64,000 bases of DNA, taken from positions 1 to 64,000 of the forward strand of contig JAFQAS010000065.1 in assembly GCA_017399915.1 (NCBI GenBank), given 5' to 3'. The notes beneath the pieces were generated by a model. That model did not search any database, was not told where the DNA came from, and worked only from the letters and a program-made list of their open reading frames with translations. Below, one piece after another: positions 1 through 9,411 of this stretch. The stretch's first letter is position 1. The number at the start of each line of letters is the position of its first letter. The position numbers and the translations under genes were made by a program. The stretch is from Muribaculaceae bacterium. GTDB lineage: Bacteria; Bacteroidota; Bacteroidia; Bacteroidales; Muribaculaceae.

Positions 1-411
1 ATACTCAATTATGTCTCTAATGTTGTACTTCATTGTGCTACACATAACCTATTATACTGCAAACATAATGCTTTTTCATGGAAATATGAATTATACGAAA
101 TAAAAACACTTAAAATAGAATCGTAAAACAGCTCTAATCCCAACCTCAGTTTCAGAGCCGTTTTTGTACCTTTTCGGGGTAAAAAATGCGATTTTTTGCA
201 AGTTTTTGTACCTCGGGTTTTGATATTCAAGAAATTACACTTACTTTTACATTCCAAAATGGAGGTACAAGGCAAAAAGTGTGTTAAAAATCACTAACTT
301 ACACATTCTCAACGACTTGTCAAATGAGTGATTGTACCTTTTAGAACGCTAAATGACTGATTGATAGCCATCTACACTTTCTGCATTGGCAAGTAAAATA
401 ACTGTAATAAT
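1..411. other. gene-free AT-rich stretch
   Basis: I see no convincing gene here. An open frame on the minus strand (30-275) has a composition typical of chance reading and no recognisable motif. The short string TTTTTGTACCT occurs twice (near 163 and 205), and TTGTACCTTTT recurs near 333. I cannot assign these a role. The stretch contains the 5' leader of the gene that starts at 412. Confidence 0.5.
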
Positions 412-1176
412 ATGAATCTTACTTTTCCCTTTGGGCTGCCTATTACGCCGGTTAAACAAGTGGCCGACGGACTACCTAAGAAACTTTTCATCTTGGGCGT
501 TTATGCCAGTGCCGTACATGTAAAATGGTATGGTCCCGATGGGAAAATTCGCATTCGCGCTATGGCTGTTGCAAGTGAACCCGAAATATTTTGGCGTGGC
601 GATGATGATTATGTGTGGGAGGTAATCAAACGAATAAATCTTGACCCTAAATATGGCTATCTAAAACCTGCCGACTCGGCTTTTAATGGACCTTCGGGCG
701 TGTGTCTTGACGAAAACTATATCCACCCATTAGGATTAACTCGCAATGATGTGTGGCTATGCGATTTACTCCCCGAATCAAGAAAAAATCAATCTCAAGC
801 CAAAGCCCTTGAAAAACGATACAACAATTTTGTCGACATCAACTACAACTTCCCCACTCTACCTCGTTGCATTGCCAATGAATCAAGAATCAACGAAATA
901 GTTGCGGAATTAGAGGAATCGGGAGCTAAACAAATCGTGTTGCTTGGTGATGAACCAATCAAATATTCCCTACAAAAGTTCAAACCCGAAATCACAAAAC
1001 TATCTTCAATAATCCCCTATGGCCAACAGATAGAGTTTGCAATAAACGGCAAACACTATATCGCAACATGCCTTGCACACCCCCGCCAAACAGCCAAACT
1101 CGGTCAATCGGCCCACCACTGGTATGAAAAACACCAAAATTGGCTCAACATGCAAAACCTATACAATTCTAAATAA
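412..1176 (+). CDS. uracil-DNA glycosylase-fold-like protein (tentative)
   Basis: A 254-residue soluble protein with no signal peptide. Three segments resemble the uracil-DNA glycosylase superfamily layout: an N-terminal strand and loop with LFILGVYAS (about residues 25-33), a central strand with IVLLGDEP, and a C-terminal loop with CLAHPRQTAKLG followed by a helix, comparable to the family's HPS-type motif B. That resemblance is by eye only; I cannot identify the catalytic water-activating residue. It stands alone upstream of sbcDC, from which it is separated by a promoter, so a DNA-repair neighbourhood is possible but not proven. It could equally be an uncharacterised Bacteroidales conserved protein. 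Confidence 0.5.
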   Translation: MNLTFPFGLPITPVKQVADGLPKKLFILGVYASAVHVKWYGPDGKIRIRAMAVASEPEIFWRGDDDYVWEVIKRINLDPKYGYLKPADSAFNGPSGVCLDENYIHPLGLTRNDVWLCDLLPESRKNQSQAKALEKRYNNFVDINYNFPTLPRCIANESRINEIVAELEESGAKQIVLLGDEPIKYSLQKFKPEITKLSSIIPYGQQIEFAINGKHYIATCLAHPRQTAKLGQSAHHWYEKHQNWLNMQNLYNSK

Positions 1177-1211
1177 CACCTCTTTTATTTCTTTTTTTTC
1201 CTAAATTTTTT

Positions 1212-1219
1212 TATCTTTG
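1212..1219 (+). promoter_or_regulatory. -7 box of the sbcDC promoter
   Basis: TATCTTTG matches the Bacteroidetes primary sigma -7 consensus TAnnTTTG exactly. It lies about 65 bases before the sbcD start, in an AT-rich gap after the preceding gene. Confidence 0.6.
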
Positions 1220-1285
1220 TAGTATAATATATAAACCTACAATACCTATTCTTCAAACCCACATCTATATAAAATTCAATAGTAT

Positions 1286-2452
1286 ATGAAAATTCTTCAC
1301 ACAAGCGATTGGCATCTCGGCCATTCTCTTTACAACCACGACCGAAAAGAAGAGCAAGAAGACATGCTCCGTCAAATGGTTGAAATCGTCAAAGAACACA
1401 AACCCGATTTATTTTTATTGGCAGGCGACGTCTATCACACATCACAACCCTCGGCTGCTGTGCTAAAGCAATTTGTTGATGCATTGACTTTAATTCTCAA
1501 TGCCAATCCCGAAATGACAATTGTCGCAACTGCCGGGAATCATGATAGCGGCACCCGACACGAAATCTATAGCACCCCATGGAAAGCCCAAAATGTTTAT
1601 ACCATAGGAAATCTTTCAAGGGATAATATTACCGATCATATCATTTCAATTCCAGGCAAAGGATATGTTTTAGCTATTCCATACACATATGAGCGAAACA
1701 TTCCTGACGTTTTTTTCCAACAACTTCTTGACACTGTCGCCGAGATGAATAGCGAAAATCTGCCCGTTATAATGACTGCCCACACCACTGTCAATGGGTG
1801 CGATTTTGCCGGGCATGATTATACATCGGAGTCCACCATAGGAGGCATTGACGCCATCGACATCAAGCAAATGGGCGAAGGCTATGATTACCTTGCTCTT
1901 GGGCATATTCATCACGCACAATTCGTTCACACCGGCAAACACAATGTGCGATATAGTGGCACCCCAATTGCAGTGAGTTTTGATGAGAATTACCCTCACA
2001 CAGTCAGCCTCGTTGAGATTGGCTCTCATGGCGAGCGACCCAACGTGAAAGAAATCGATATCCACAACATTCATCCTTTAGTAACACTCCCCACCGAGGG
2101 GTTTACATCGTGGGATGACGCAAAAAAACTCTTTGCTAATTTCCCTGACGACATTCCTGCCTACATACGCCTCAATGTCGAGGTGGAAGATATGCTCCCA
2201 CCCAATGCCAACGACGAAGCTCGTGCAATCGCCAACGGCAAGGAGTGCAAATTTTGCATCATCAATGCCAAGCGCAAAAAGCGAGAGAAATCCGACGCAA
2301 AAATCCTTTCAGTACAAGAGTTTCAAGCCGAATCTCCTCTCGACATTGCAATGCGTTATGCTAATGACAAAGGCTGTACTTTTGACGATGACATAAAAGA
2401 ACTTTTCAACGAAGTAATTAAAATCATAAACGAAGAAACACGCAACAATTAA
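1286..2452 (+). CDS. sbcD: exonuclease SbcCD subunit D
   Basis: A 388-residue Mre11/SbcD-type calcineurin-like metallophosphoesterase, the nuclease subunit that pairs with SbcC to open and degrade DNA hairpins and blocked ends. The ordered metal-binding motifs are visible: HTSDWHLGH at the N-terminus, LAGDVYHT, TAGNHDSG, TAHTTVNG and LALGHIHHAQ. The length is normal for the family and the start MKILHTSDWHLG is the usual one. The gene ends 17 bases before sbcC, and an AGGAGG-like stretch precedes sbcC, so the two are co-transcribed from the TATCTTTG promoter upstream. Confidence 0.97.
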   Translation: MKILHTSDWHLGHSLYNHDRKEEQEDMLRQMVEIVKEHKPDLFLLAGDVYHTSQPSAAVLKQFVDALTLILNANPEMTIVATAGNHDSGTRHEIYSTPWKAQNVYTIGNLSRDNITDHIISIPGKGYVLAIPYTYERNIPDVFFQQLLDTVAEMNSENLPVIMTAHTTVNGCDFAGHDYTSESTIGGIDAIDIKQMGEGYDYLALGHIHHAQFVHTGKHNVRYSGTPIAVSFDENYPHTVSLVEIGSHGERPNVKEIDIHNIHPLVTLPTEGFTSWDDAKKLFANFPDDIPAYIRLNVEVEDMLPPNANDEARAIANGKECKFCIINAKRKKREKSDAKILSVQEFQAESPLDIAMRYANDKGCTFDDDIKELFNEVIKIINEETRNN

Positions 2453-2469
2453 TTTAGGAGGTATCGACT

Positions 2470-5400
2470 ATGAAATTTCAAAAACTTACTATACACAACA
2501 TTGCATCTATCGAAGATGCTGTTATCGACTTTGAAGCACAACCATTGGCCAACAGTGAGGTATTCTTAATCACAGGCAAAACCGGCTCGGGGAAATCTAC
2601 CATCCTCGATGCAATTTGTCTTGCCCTTTTTGCAAACACTCCTCGACTTGAGGGGACAAACATGCAAGGAAACACCTCTGACAATGACAATATAACCATT
2701 AAAGACCCTCGGCAACTCATGCGCCGAAACACAGGAGAAGCATTTGTCGAGCTCACCTTTGTCGGCAACAACGATGTTCCCTATAAAGCAACTTGGAGCA
2801 TTCACCGAGGTCATAATAAAGCCGGGAACAAAATACAAAGTAAGGATTGGACTCTCGAAAACCTCTCTACTGGCAACATCCTCTCCAAGGACGGTGAGAT
2901 TAAAGCTGAAATTGCGCAAGCAATAGGACTCGATTTCAGTCAATTTTCTCGCACAACAATGTTGGCACAAGGCGAATTCACTCGTTTCTTAAATAGCAAA
3001 GACGACGATAAAGCCAGTATTCTTGAAAAGATTACAGGAGTTGATATCTATTCAAAAATTGGCGCCAAAACATTTACTGCCACTGGCGAGAAAAAACGTG
3101 AATGGGAAAACGCAAAGCAACTAATCGAAGGGATAAAACTTCTCTCCGACGAAGAAATTACGGCTCGCAATGAGAGTCTAAAAGAAATTGATACTGATTT
3201 AGAAAAGACTCAAAAGGCTTACAACGACAACATCGTCAAACGCGAATGGATCAACAAAAATAAAGACCTTGCACAACAAATAGCCAATGCCGAGACAAGT
3301 CTAAAACAAGCCACTGAAGCAACCAATAGCGACGAATTCAAACGAAAAGAGCAACTCGTTGCCGACTGGAATGCCACTATTGAGGCTCGCAAATGGTTGA
3401 CCGACAAAAAAGACTCCCAAAAAGCTCAAGCCGAGAACGAGAAAAAGCTCTCATCGTTAACCCAAGAGTTTGAAAATCTGCTAAATGGAGTTCTCCAAGA
3501 AGAACAAGAATTGAGCGAAATTCAACAAAAAATCGTCTCAATCAACACATTCCTTACAGCAGCGAGCCATAAAGCCATCGCTTATGAAAATATCCAAAAA
3601 ATCACAAGCCTTCTTATCGCTATCTGCAACGGTCGCACGATGATTGAAGAAAACAATCGGGTGTTATCAATTGAGAACAACAATCTCAATACCACACTCA
3701 TTCCAACCCTAACCGAGGCACAAAAACAATTAAAACTTATCGCTGAAGCTCTAAAAGAGAAAGAGGAAACAATCGCAGTTCAAGAGAAATCTCTCGAATC
3801 GCTCAACATTCCTCTTGCAAGAGCCACACGCGACAACGAAAGGGAAAAAGTAAGCAATATAAATACCGCAAAATTACACCTCAACAACCTCGATAAAGTA
3901 ATAGCCGACATTGAAAGCCGACGCCAAAAACTTGCCTCTCAACTCAACAATCTTAACAAGATGAGAGGCGAGGCCGACTCATTGGCTACTCCTCTACAAA
4001 AAGCATTGGAGGATAGAGACCTAAAGAAAGCCGAATACGACAAACAACGCGACACTATCGAGAAGTTTGCCATAGATCTTCGTGCCAAACTACACATGGG
4101 CGACACTTGCCCCATATGCCGTCAAAAGATTGAGATCGAAATTCCCATTGAGGAAGATTTGGCTGCACTCATTAGTGGCATAAAAAAGGCTGCTGACGAT
4201 GCTGAACTCCACTATAAACAACTCGAAGGGAAAAAGAACAAAATTGACGCCGAAATCAAAGCCGAGTCGGCAATATATGACGACGAGTTGAAATCGTTAA
4301 ACAACGACACCACCGTTGCCAATGCCACTCGTCAAGTCCAAGAAGCATGCACAGCATTTGGGATTGACATTACCAACACAACATCGGCAGTTTCGGCTCT
4401 TGAATCATTGGAAAAACTTGCTACTGAAAATATAGCTAAACTTGATGCCGAGATTTCTAACGGAGAAAAACTCGAAGAGGCTATTAAAACACTTCGCAAT
4501 GAGGGCAACATAATTAGGGCCGAGCATGATGCTACGACCCAAAAGTTACAAAAAGCCGAGAAGAGCGTAAATGACTGCAAAGGTCGCATTGAAACCGCCA
4601 AAGCACTCATCAATGCCAAACAAAACGAGGTTGATAAAACAGCAACGCAAGCCAAGGAACTCATAACATTCAGCAATGAATGGGAAAGCAACCCAACCAC
4701 CTTTGCCGACCAACTCAATGTCGAAGCAAACGAGTATAGCAAACGTTCGGCAGAGAAACAAGAATTGGAAAACAAGTTGCAAAATGCCGAATCTAATCTG
4801 AAGAACCTCAAAAATGTTATCTCAACCATCATCGACAAAATGCCTCAATGGAGCAACATCAAACCTACTAATGGCAAAAAAGTCGCAAACATTCTCACTT
4901 GCGCCAGCAGCATCAACTCTGATGCAGCAACCACCATCTCGCATCTAAAAGAAGCGAATGAAAAAATATCGCAATGTAACCAACAACTCGACTCGTTCTT
5001 TACTGCGACCAACATCGATTCTCAACGACTCAATATCCTTTGCAACTATAATGCCAACGACATCGAAGGAATAAATAATAAACTCAACGAGAGTCGCGCC
5101 CAAGTAGTTGCGAAAAAGTCGCTATTTGAATACAAAACAAAAGAGTTACAAAAACATCAACTTTGCAAGCCACAAATTGATGATTGCGACACAATCGAAT
5201 CGCTCAACAATCAAATAGAAATTCTCAGCAATCAAATTAGCTCTTTGAGCGAAAAGAAAGGGGGCATCAACCAAGAACTCAATGCAAACGAAGACAACAA
5301 AAAACGCATTGGAGCGCTCAAGGACGATGCCGACAAAAAGATGAAAGAATATCTCAAATGGGAGCGATTAAATAATCTTATCGGCTGCAGCGATGGCAAA

Positions 5401-5856
5401 AAATTCCGAAAAATTGCACAAAGTTATGTATTGAACAGCCTAATCATTTCGGCCAATAGCTACATGAAGACATTAACCGACCGATACACCCTAAAGGTAG
5501 AGCCGGGCACATTTGTCATCTCTCTCGAAGATGCCTATCAGGGCTATGTTTCGCGATCAGCAAGCACCATTTCGGGTGGAGAGAGCTTCCTCGTTTCCCT
5601 CTCCTTAGCACTAGCTCTCAGCGACATAGGACAATCACTATCAGCCAACATCTTATTTATCGACGAGGGTTTTGGTTCTCTGAGTGGCGAACCACTCCGT
5701 AACGCCATCAACACCCTACGCACTCTTCACTCTCGTTCGGGACGCCATGTGGGTATTATCTCACACGTCGAAGAACTCAAAGAGCGCATTCCGGTGCAAA
5801 TACAAGTGATACAAGAAGGGCAAAGTTCAAGCAGCCAAATAAAAGTTGTGTCATAA
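2470..5856 (+). CDS. sbcC: exonuclease SbcCD ATPase subunit C
   Basis: A 1128-residue Rad50/SbcC-type SMC-like ATPase. The Walker A motif GKTGSGKST is near residues 34-42. Long coiled coils surround a zinc hook CPIC at residues 547-550. The ABC signature SGGES begins near residue 1035, and the Walker B ILFIDEGFGSL has its aspartate near 1065. The two half-ATPase domains form one head with SbcD. An unusually clear AGGAGG ribosome-binding site sits 7 bases before the ATG, in the gap after sbcD. The arrangement and length are standard, and nothing looks damaged. Confidence 0.97.
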   Translation: MKFQKLTIHNIASIEDAVIDFEAQPLANSEVFLITGKTGSGKSTILDAICLALFANTPRLEGTNMQGNTSDNDNITIKDPRQLMRRNTGEAFVELTFVGNNDVPYKATWSIHRGHNKAGNKIQSKDWTLENLSTGNILSKDGEIKAEIAQAIGLDFSQFSRTTMLAQGEFTRFLNSKDDDKASILEKITGVDIYSKIGAKTFTATGEKKREWENAKQLIEGIKLLSDEEITARNESLKEIDTDLEKTQKAYNDNIVKREWINKNKDLAQQIANAETSLKQATEATNSDEFKRKEQLVADWNATIEARKWLTDKKDSQKAQAENEKKLSSLTQEFENLLNGVLQEEQELSEIQQKIVSINTFLTAASHKAIAYENIQKITSLLIAICNGRTMIEENNRVLSIENNNLNTTLIPTLTEAQKQLKLIAEALKEKEETIAVQEKSLESLNIPLARATRDNEREKVSNINTAKLHLNNLDKVIADIESRRQKLASQLNNLNKMRGEADSLATPLQKALEDRDLKKAEYDKQRDTIEKFAIDLRAKLHMGDTCPICRQKIEIEIPIEEDLAALISGIKKAADDAELHYKQLEGKKNKIDAEIKAESAIYDDELKSLNNDTTVANATRQVQEACTAFGIDITNTTSAVSALESLEKLATENIAKLDAEISNGEKLEEAIKTLRNEGNIIRAEHDATTQKLQKAEKSVNDCKGRIETAKALINAKQNEVDKTATQAKELITFSNEWESNPTTFADQLNVEANEYSKRSAEKQELENKLQNAESNLKNLKNVISTIIDKMPQWSNIKPTNGKKVANILTCASSINSDAATTISHLKEANEKISQCNQQLDSFFTATNIDSQRLNILCNYNANDIEGINNKLNESRAQVVAKKSLFEYKTKELQKHQLCKPQIDDCDTIESLNNQIEILSNQISSLSEKKGGINQELNANEDNKKRIGALKDDADKKMKEYLKWERLNNLIGCSDGKKFRKIAQSYVLNSLIISANSYMKTLTDRYTLKVEPGTFVISLEDAYQGYVSRSASTISGGESFLVSLSLALALSDIGQSLSANILFIDEGFGSLSGEPLRNAINTLRTLHSRSGRHVGIISHVEELKERIPVQIQVIQEGQSSSSQIKVVS

Positions 5857-5922
5857 CAACGGCAAAATACAATCGAGAGCAAATCCGCTCCTCTTCGAAG
5901 AGTCCTCAACCCCCTCCTATAA

Positions 5923-5949
5923 AAGCACGGCCCCCACACGGCTGTGCTT
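5923..5949 (+). terminator. hairpin after sbcC
   Basis: The 10-bp arms AAGCACGGCC and GGCTGTGCTT (one G-U pair) are separated by a short loop about 70 bases after the sbcC stop. There is no clean T run, so termination is likely but not certain. Confidence 0.4.
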
Positions 5950-6037
5950 ATTATATAACTCCCCTCGATACAAATAAACATCCAACTCCCGTTGAAATAA
6001 AAATCACCCCACCCCTCATTTTTTGCATAATATTTTA

Positions 6038-6045
6038 TATCTTTG
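6038..6045 (+). promoter_or_regulatory. orphan -7 box TATCTTTG
   Basis: TATCTTTG with a TTTTG about 14 bases upstream has the form of a good Bacteroidetes promoter pointing right. The first sense gene downstream is more than 400 bases away, and the transcript would run antisense through the small gene at 6120-6299. It may serve the cydAB operon from a distance or make an antisense RNA. Confidence 0.4.
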
Positions 6046-6072
6046 TAGGATGAGCAACGACATTAAACACAG

Positions 6073-6101
6073 CGAGCGGCAGCCGGGGAGGTTGCCGCTC
6101 G
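6073..6101 (-). terminator. hairpin after the small winged-helix gene
   Basis: The perfect 9-bp arms CGAGCGGCA and TGCCGCTCG lie about 20 bases past the stop of the minus-strand gene at 6120. The T run is weak (TGTGTTTAATG on the minus strand). Confidence 0.45.
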
Positions 6102-6119
6102 TGGTGTGGGGAGAGGGGG

Positions 6120-6299
6120 TTATTCAGCTGGAGCCCATTTGCATCGTACGGGAGAGACGATTGCGCCCTCCTCTTTGAGTTGCTTCATGGCTTTGTCAAC
6201 TTCTTTGCGGTCGAGTCCGCTAAGTTCAGCGATTTTACCTGCGTTTAAAGGTTCGCCAGCGGCTTTCATTGTAGCCAAAACTTTTTCTTTTATTTCCAT
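6120..6299 (-). CDS. small winged-helix-like protein
   Basis: A 59-residue protein found by reading the reverse strand. It begins [18 protein letters not shown] and ends KWAPAE. The pattern of a helix ([11 protein letters not shown]), a second helix ([10 protein letters not shown]), a recognition-like helix ([16 protein letters not shown]) and a short hairpin ([10 protein letters not shown]) is that of a stand-alone winged helix-turn-helix domain. Small proteins of this kind are widespread in Bacteroidales. No partner gene is adjacent; it is transcribed away from cydAB. Function is unknown; DNA binding is inferred from the fold pattern only. Confidence 0.75.
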   Translation of the reverse strand: MEIKEKVLATMKAAGEPLNAGKIAELSGLDRKEVDKAMKQLKEEGAIVSPVRCKWAPAE

Positions 6300-6459
6300 A
6301 ATCTTAATGTTTTAAATTTTTATTTTTCAACTTCGATTTTTTCAGTGTAAATATAACAATTAATTATTTATTATTGCTTACAACAAGCATTTTTTTGCAT
6401 TGTGGGTTTTGATTTTGTGGAGAAATTGTGTATTTTTACGATGTGATAATGCCATGGAT

Positions 6460-6666
6460 ATGAAGAATGTTTTTGTTTCGATATATCGTTTCTATGCCGA
6501 TGGGTTTAAGAATATGACGTGGGGGCGGCAGTTGTGGTGGCTTATTTTACTGAAAGTCATCATCTTATTTGTCGTTTTGCGGTGGTTTTTCTTTGAGCCG
6601 GTGCTGTCGGGGAAGAGTGAGGAACAGAAAATTGAACATGTGGGCAATCAACTGACAAATAAATAA
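6460..6666 (+). CDS. DUF4492 small membrane protein, cytochrome bd-associated
   Basis: A 68-residue protein beginning MKNVFVSIYRFYADGF with one hydrophobic segment (WWLILLKVIILFVVLRWFFF). This is the DUF4492 family, known from Bacteroidetes genomes to precede cydA. It ends 36 bases before cydA, consistent with one operon. An upstream ATG at 6454 would add only two residues, and one at 6400 would add an implausible Trp/Cys-rich extension, so I chose 6460. It may be a small accessory subunit of the bd oxidase, by analogy with CydX; that role is inferred from position and topology. Confidence 0.85.
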   Translation: MKNVFVSIYRFYADGFKNMTWGRQLWWLILLKVIILFVVLRWFFFEPVLSGKSEEQKIEHVGNQLTNK

Positions 6667-6702
6667 AAACGAAAAATATAACTAACCTTAAATTGTAGAA
6701 CT

Positions 6703-8193
6703 ATGGTCGATACCGCATTAGTTGATTGGTCGAGGTTGCAGTTTGCACTGACGGCCTGTTACCATTGGATTTTTGTCCCCCTCACATTGGGGCTCGCCAT
6801 TATTATGGCTTCGATGGAAACTATCTATGTAGTAAAGGGCGATGAGTTTTGGAAAAAGACAGCCAAATTTTGGATGAAACTCTTTGCCATAAATTTTGCC
6901 ATTGGCATTGCCACCGGTATAATCTTGGAATTTGAGTTTGGCACCAACTGGAGCAATTACTCGTGGTTTGTGGGCGACATATTTGGTGCTCCGCTTGCCA
7001 TTGAGGGAATCTTTGCATTCTTTATGGAAGCCACATTCTTTGCCGTGATGTTCTTTGGGTGGAACAAGGTGAGCAAACGTGTGCACCTCACCGCCACATG
7101 GCTCACCGGCATAGGTGCCGCCATATCGGCCATGTGGATTCTCGTGGCCAACGCATGGATGCAACACCCTGTGGGAATGGAGTTCAACCCCGACACCGTG
7201 CGCCACGAAATGGTCGATTTCTGGGCGTTGGTACTAAATCCCGTTGCGATATCCAAATTCTTCCACTCGGTATTTAGCGGTTGGATGACCGGCGCCATCT
7301 TTGTGATTGGCATCAGCTGCTGGTATCTTCTCAAAAAACGCGAGACACGCTTTGCGCTTGCAAGCATTCGAGTGGCAACCATAGTGGGAATCATCGGCAC
7401 ATTTGCCGTGATGTATAGCGGTGATAGTTCAGGTGTTCACGCTGCCCAATATCAACCTATGAAACTTGCTGCAGCCGAAGGGCTTGAAGATGGAGGTGAA
7501 GGCGCACCATTCTCGATAGTGCCGGGTATGGAAATACCCAATATGCTCTCTATCCTCGCCACTCACGATGTTGACGGATATGTTCCCGGCATCAACAACC
7601 TTCTTGACGGCTACACCACCCCCGAAGGTGACACCATACCCTCGGCCGAGGAGAAAATCGCACGAGGCAAAGTTGCCATCGACGCCTTCCGCGAATATCG
7701 CGCACTCAAAGACACCGACTCAGTCGCCGCCCTCAAAGCTCGCAAAGTGCTTGAAGAAAACATAGCTTATTTCGGCTATGGATATATCGATTCGCGCGAT
7801 GAACTTGTGCCTCCCGTAGGACTCGTTTATTGGGCGTTCCGTGTGATGGTGGGACTTGGTAGTTTCTTGCTATTGCTCATGTTTGTTGTATTGTGGGCCG
7901 AACGCAGAAAACGCCTTGCCGACATGAAATGGTTGCTATGGGTAGGTTTACTCTCTATCCCATTAGTATATTTCGCAGGACAAGCCGGTTGGATTGTTGC
8001 CGAAGTGGGTCGTCAGCCATGGACAATCGAAGGGCTGCTTCCGGTTAAGGCCGCTGTGTCGAGTGTGAGCGTAGAAGCCGTGATGACCACATTCTTCATT
8101 TTCGTGGCAGTGTTCACCCTATTCCTTGTGATTGAAATGCGCATTATGATTAAGGCCATCAAAAAAGGCCCTGAGATTGAAACAAACAAATAA
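6703..8193 (+). CDS. cydA: cytochrome bd ubiquinol oxidase subunit I
   Basis: A 496-residue polytopic inner-membrane protein, the quinol-oxidising and haem-bearing subunit of cytochrome bd oxidase, which reduces oxygen to water at high affinity. Family landmarks visible are WSRLQFALTACYHWIFVPLTLG (positions 9-30, with the haem-ligand histidine), FHSVFSGWMTG with another haem histidine, the periplasmic Q-loop region, and GWIVAEVGRQPW near the C-terminus. The length suggests the short Q-loop type. It is followed by cydB after 9 bases and preceded by DUF4492. In an otherwise anaerobic Bacteroidales such an enzyme allows growth at nanomolar oxygen, as known for Bacteroides. Confidence 0.97.
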   Translation: MVDTALVDWSRLQFALTACYHWIFVPLTLGLAIIMASMETIYVVKGDEFWKKTAKFWMKLFAINFAIGIATGIILEFEFGTNWSNYSWFVGDIFGAPLAIEGIFAFFMEATFFAVMFFGWNKVSKRVHLTATWLTGIGAAISAMWILVANAWMQHPVGMEFNPDTVRHEMVDFWALVLNPVAISKFFHSVFSGWMTGAIFVIGISCWYLLKKRETRFALASIRVATIVGIIGTFAVMYSGDSSGVHAAQYQPMKLAAAEGLEDGGEGAPFSIVPGMEIPNMLSILATHDVDGYVPGINNLLDGYTTPEGDTIPSAEEKIARGKVAIDAFREYRALKDTDSVAALKARKVLEENIAYFGYGYIDSRDELVPPVGLVYWAFRVMVGLGSFLLLLMFVVLWAERRKRLADMKWLLWVGLLSIPLVYFAGQAGWIVAEVGRQPWTIEGLLPVKAAVSSVSVEAVMTTFFIFVAVFTLFLVIEMRIMIKAIKKGPEIETNK

Positions 8194-8202
8194 AATAGAG
8201 CC

Positions 8203-9345
8203 ATGATTACATACGAATTTTTACAACAATATTGGTGGTTTTTAATCGCCCTTTTAGGTGGGTTACTCGTGTTTCTTCTCTTTGTGCAAGGTGGCAACGC
8301 GCTTATTTTCCTTGCCGGTAAGAACGAAGATGAACGCGAACTTATTGTAAACTCCACCGGTCGCAAATGGGAACTCACTTTCACCACATTGGTGACCTTT
8401 GGCGGTGCGTTTTTCGCATCATTCCCCTTGTTCTATAGCACCAGTTTCGGCGGTGCATATTGGGTGTGGATTCTCATTCTCATCACCTTTGTGCTTCAAG
8501 CCGTATCATATGAATACCAAAGCAAAGCCGGCAACCTCATAGGCAAAAAAACATTCCGCGTGTTTCTCACCCTCAATGGCTGCCTCGCGCCGCTGCTCAT
8601 AGGCACTGCAGTGGGTACATTCTTCACCGGCTCTCAATTCATTGTCAACAAAAATGCCGTTGGCGACATTGGTGCCCCCGTGATTAGCCGTTGGGCCAGC
8701 GATTGGCATGGACTTGAAGCCGTGACCAACCATTTTAATGTGGAATTCGGGTTGATGGTGATGTTCTTGGCCATATGCCTCGGCGCTTTATATGCGATTA
8801 ACAATATCGCCAACGACAAACTTGCTTCGCAACTCCGTCGCAGCTTGATTATCAGTTTCTGCGGCTTCCTTGTGATGTTGGTATTGGTCGTTTATCAACT
8901 TCTCACCATGGACGGTTTTGCCGTTAATGCCGATGGCGTGGTGGTGATGGAAAGTGGTAAATACCTCAACAACTTCTTGCAGATGCCTATCGTCCTCGCC
9001 ATGTTCCTCATCGGTGCAGTCCTCCTTGTTACAGGTGTGGTGATGACAATCTACAAAACTTCGTTCAAACGCGGCATATGGTTTGCGGCTCCCGGCACAG
9101 TGCTTGCCGTGATGGCTCTCTTTATGATTGCCGGATATAACGGCACAGCCTACTATCCATCGTCGGCCGACTTGCAATCGTCGCTCACATTGAGCAATAG
9201 TTGTTCGAGCGAGTTCACTCTAAGCACAATGGCAATCGTGTCGCTCGCCATTCCTTTTGTTGTGGCATATATCGCCTACTTCTGGCGCAAGATGGATAAA
9301 AAATCAATCACAACCGAAGAGCTCAAAAGCTCAGATAAATATTAA
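8203..9345 (+). CDS. cydB: cytochrome bd ubiquinol oxidase subunit II
   Basis: A 380-residue hydrophobic protein with about eight or nine membrane segments, the second structural subunit of cytochrome bd oxidase. The family start is recognisable in FLQQYWWFLIALLGGLLVFL, and FVQGGNALIF follows. It lies 9 bases after cydA and is followed by a strong hairpin terminator at 9365, closing the DUF4492-cydA-cydB operon. Length and order are typical for Bacteroidetes. Confidence 0.96.
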   Translation: MITYEFLQQYWWFLIALLGGLLVFLLFVQGGNALIFLAGKNEDERELIVNSTGRKWELTFTTLVTFGGAFFASFPLFYSTSFGGAYWVWILILITFVLQAVSYEYQSKAGNLIGKKTFRVFLTLNGCLAPLLIGTAVGTFFTGSQFIVNKNAVGDIGAPVISRWASDWHGLEAVTNHFNVEFGLMVMFLAICLGALYAINNIANDKLASQLRRSLIISFCGFLVMLVLVVYQLLTMDGFAVNADGVVVMESGKYLNNFLQMPIVLAMFLIGAVLLVTGVVMTIYKTSFKRGIWFAAPGTVLAVMALFMIAGYNGTAYYPSSADLQSSLTLSNSCSSEFTLSTMAIVSLAIPFVVAYIAYFWRKMDKKSITTEELKSSDKY

Positions 9346-9364
9346 TCAACCATAACGTTTTATT

Positions 9365-9396
9365 GTCGGGGAATATCATCGTTCCCCGACTTTTAT
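9365..9396 (+). terminator. intrinsic terminator of the cyd operon
   Basis: The perfect 9-bp arms GTCGGGGAA and TTCCCCGAC are followed directly by TTTTATT, 20 bases after the cydB stop. The next gene starts only about 16 bases further on. Confidence 0.88.
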
Positions 9397-9411
9397 TCAA
9401 CCATTGCAACA

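Noticed and set aside
30-275. 81-residue minus-strand reading frame at the window start
   Set aside because: No start context or recognisable motif, and a Lys/Cys/Leu-rich composition expected from AT-rich non-coding DNA.
6050-6180. Plus-strand reading from an ATG just after the orphan promoter (MSNDIKHSERQPGRLP)
   Set aside because: It overlaps the hairpin and the better-supported winged-helix gene on the other strand; no family features.
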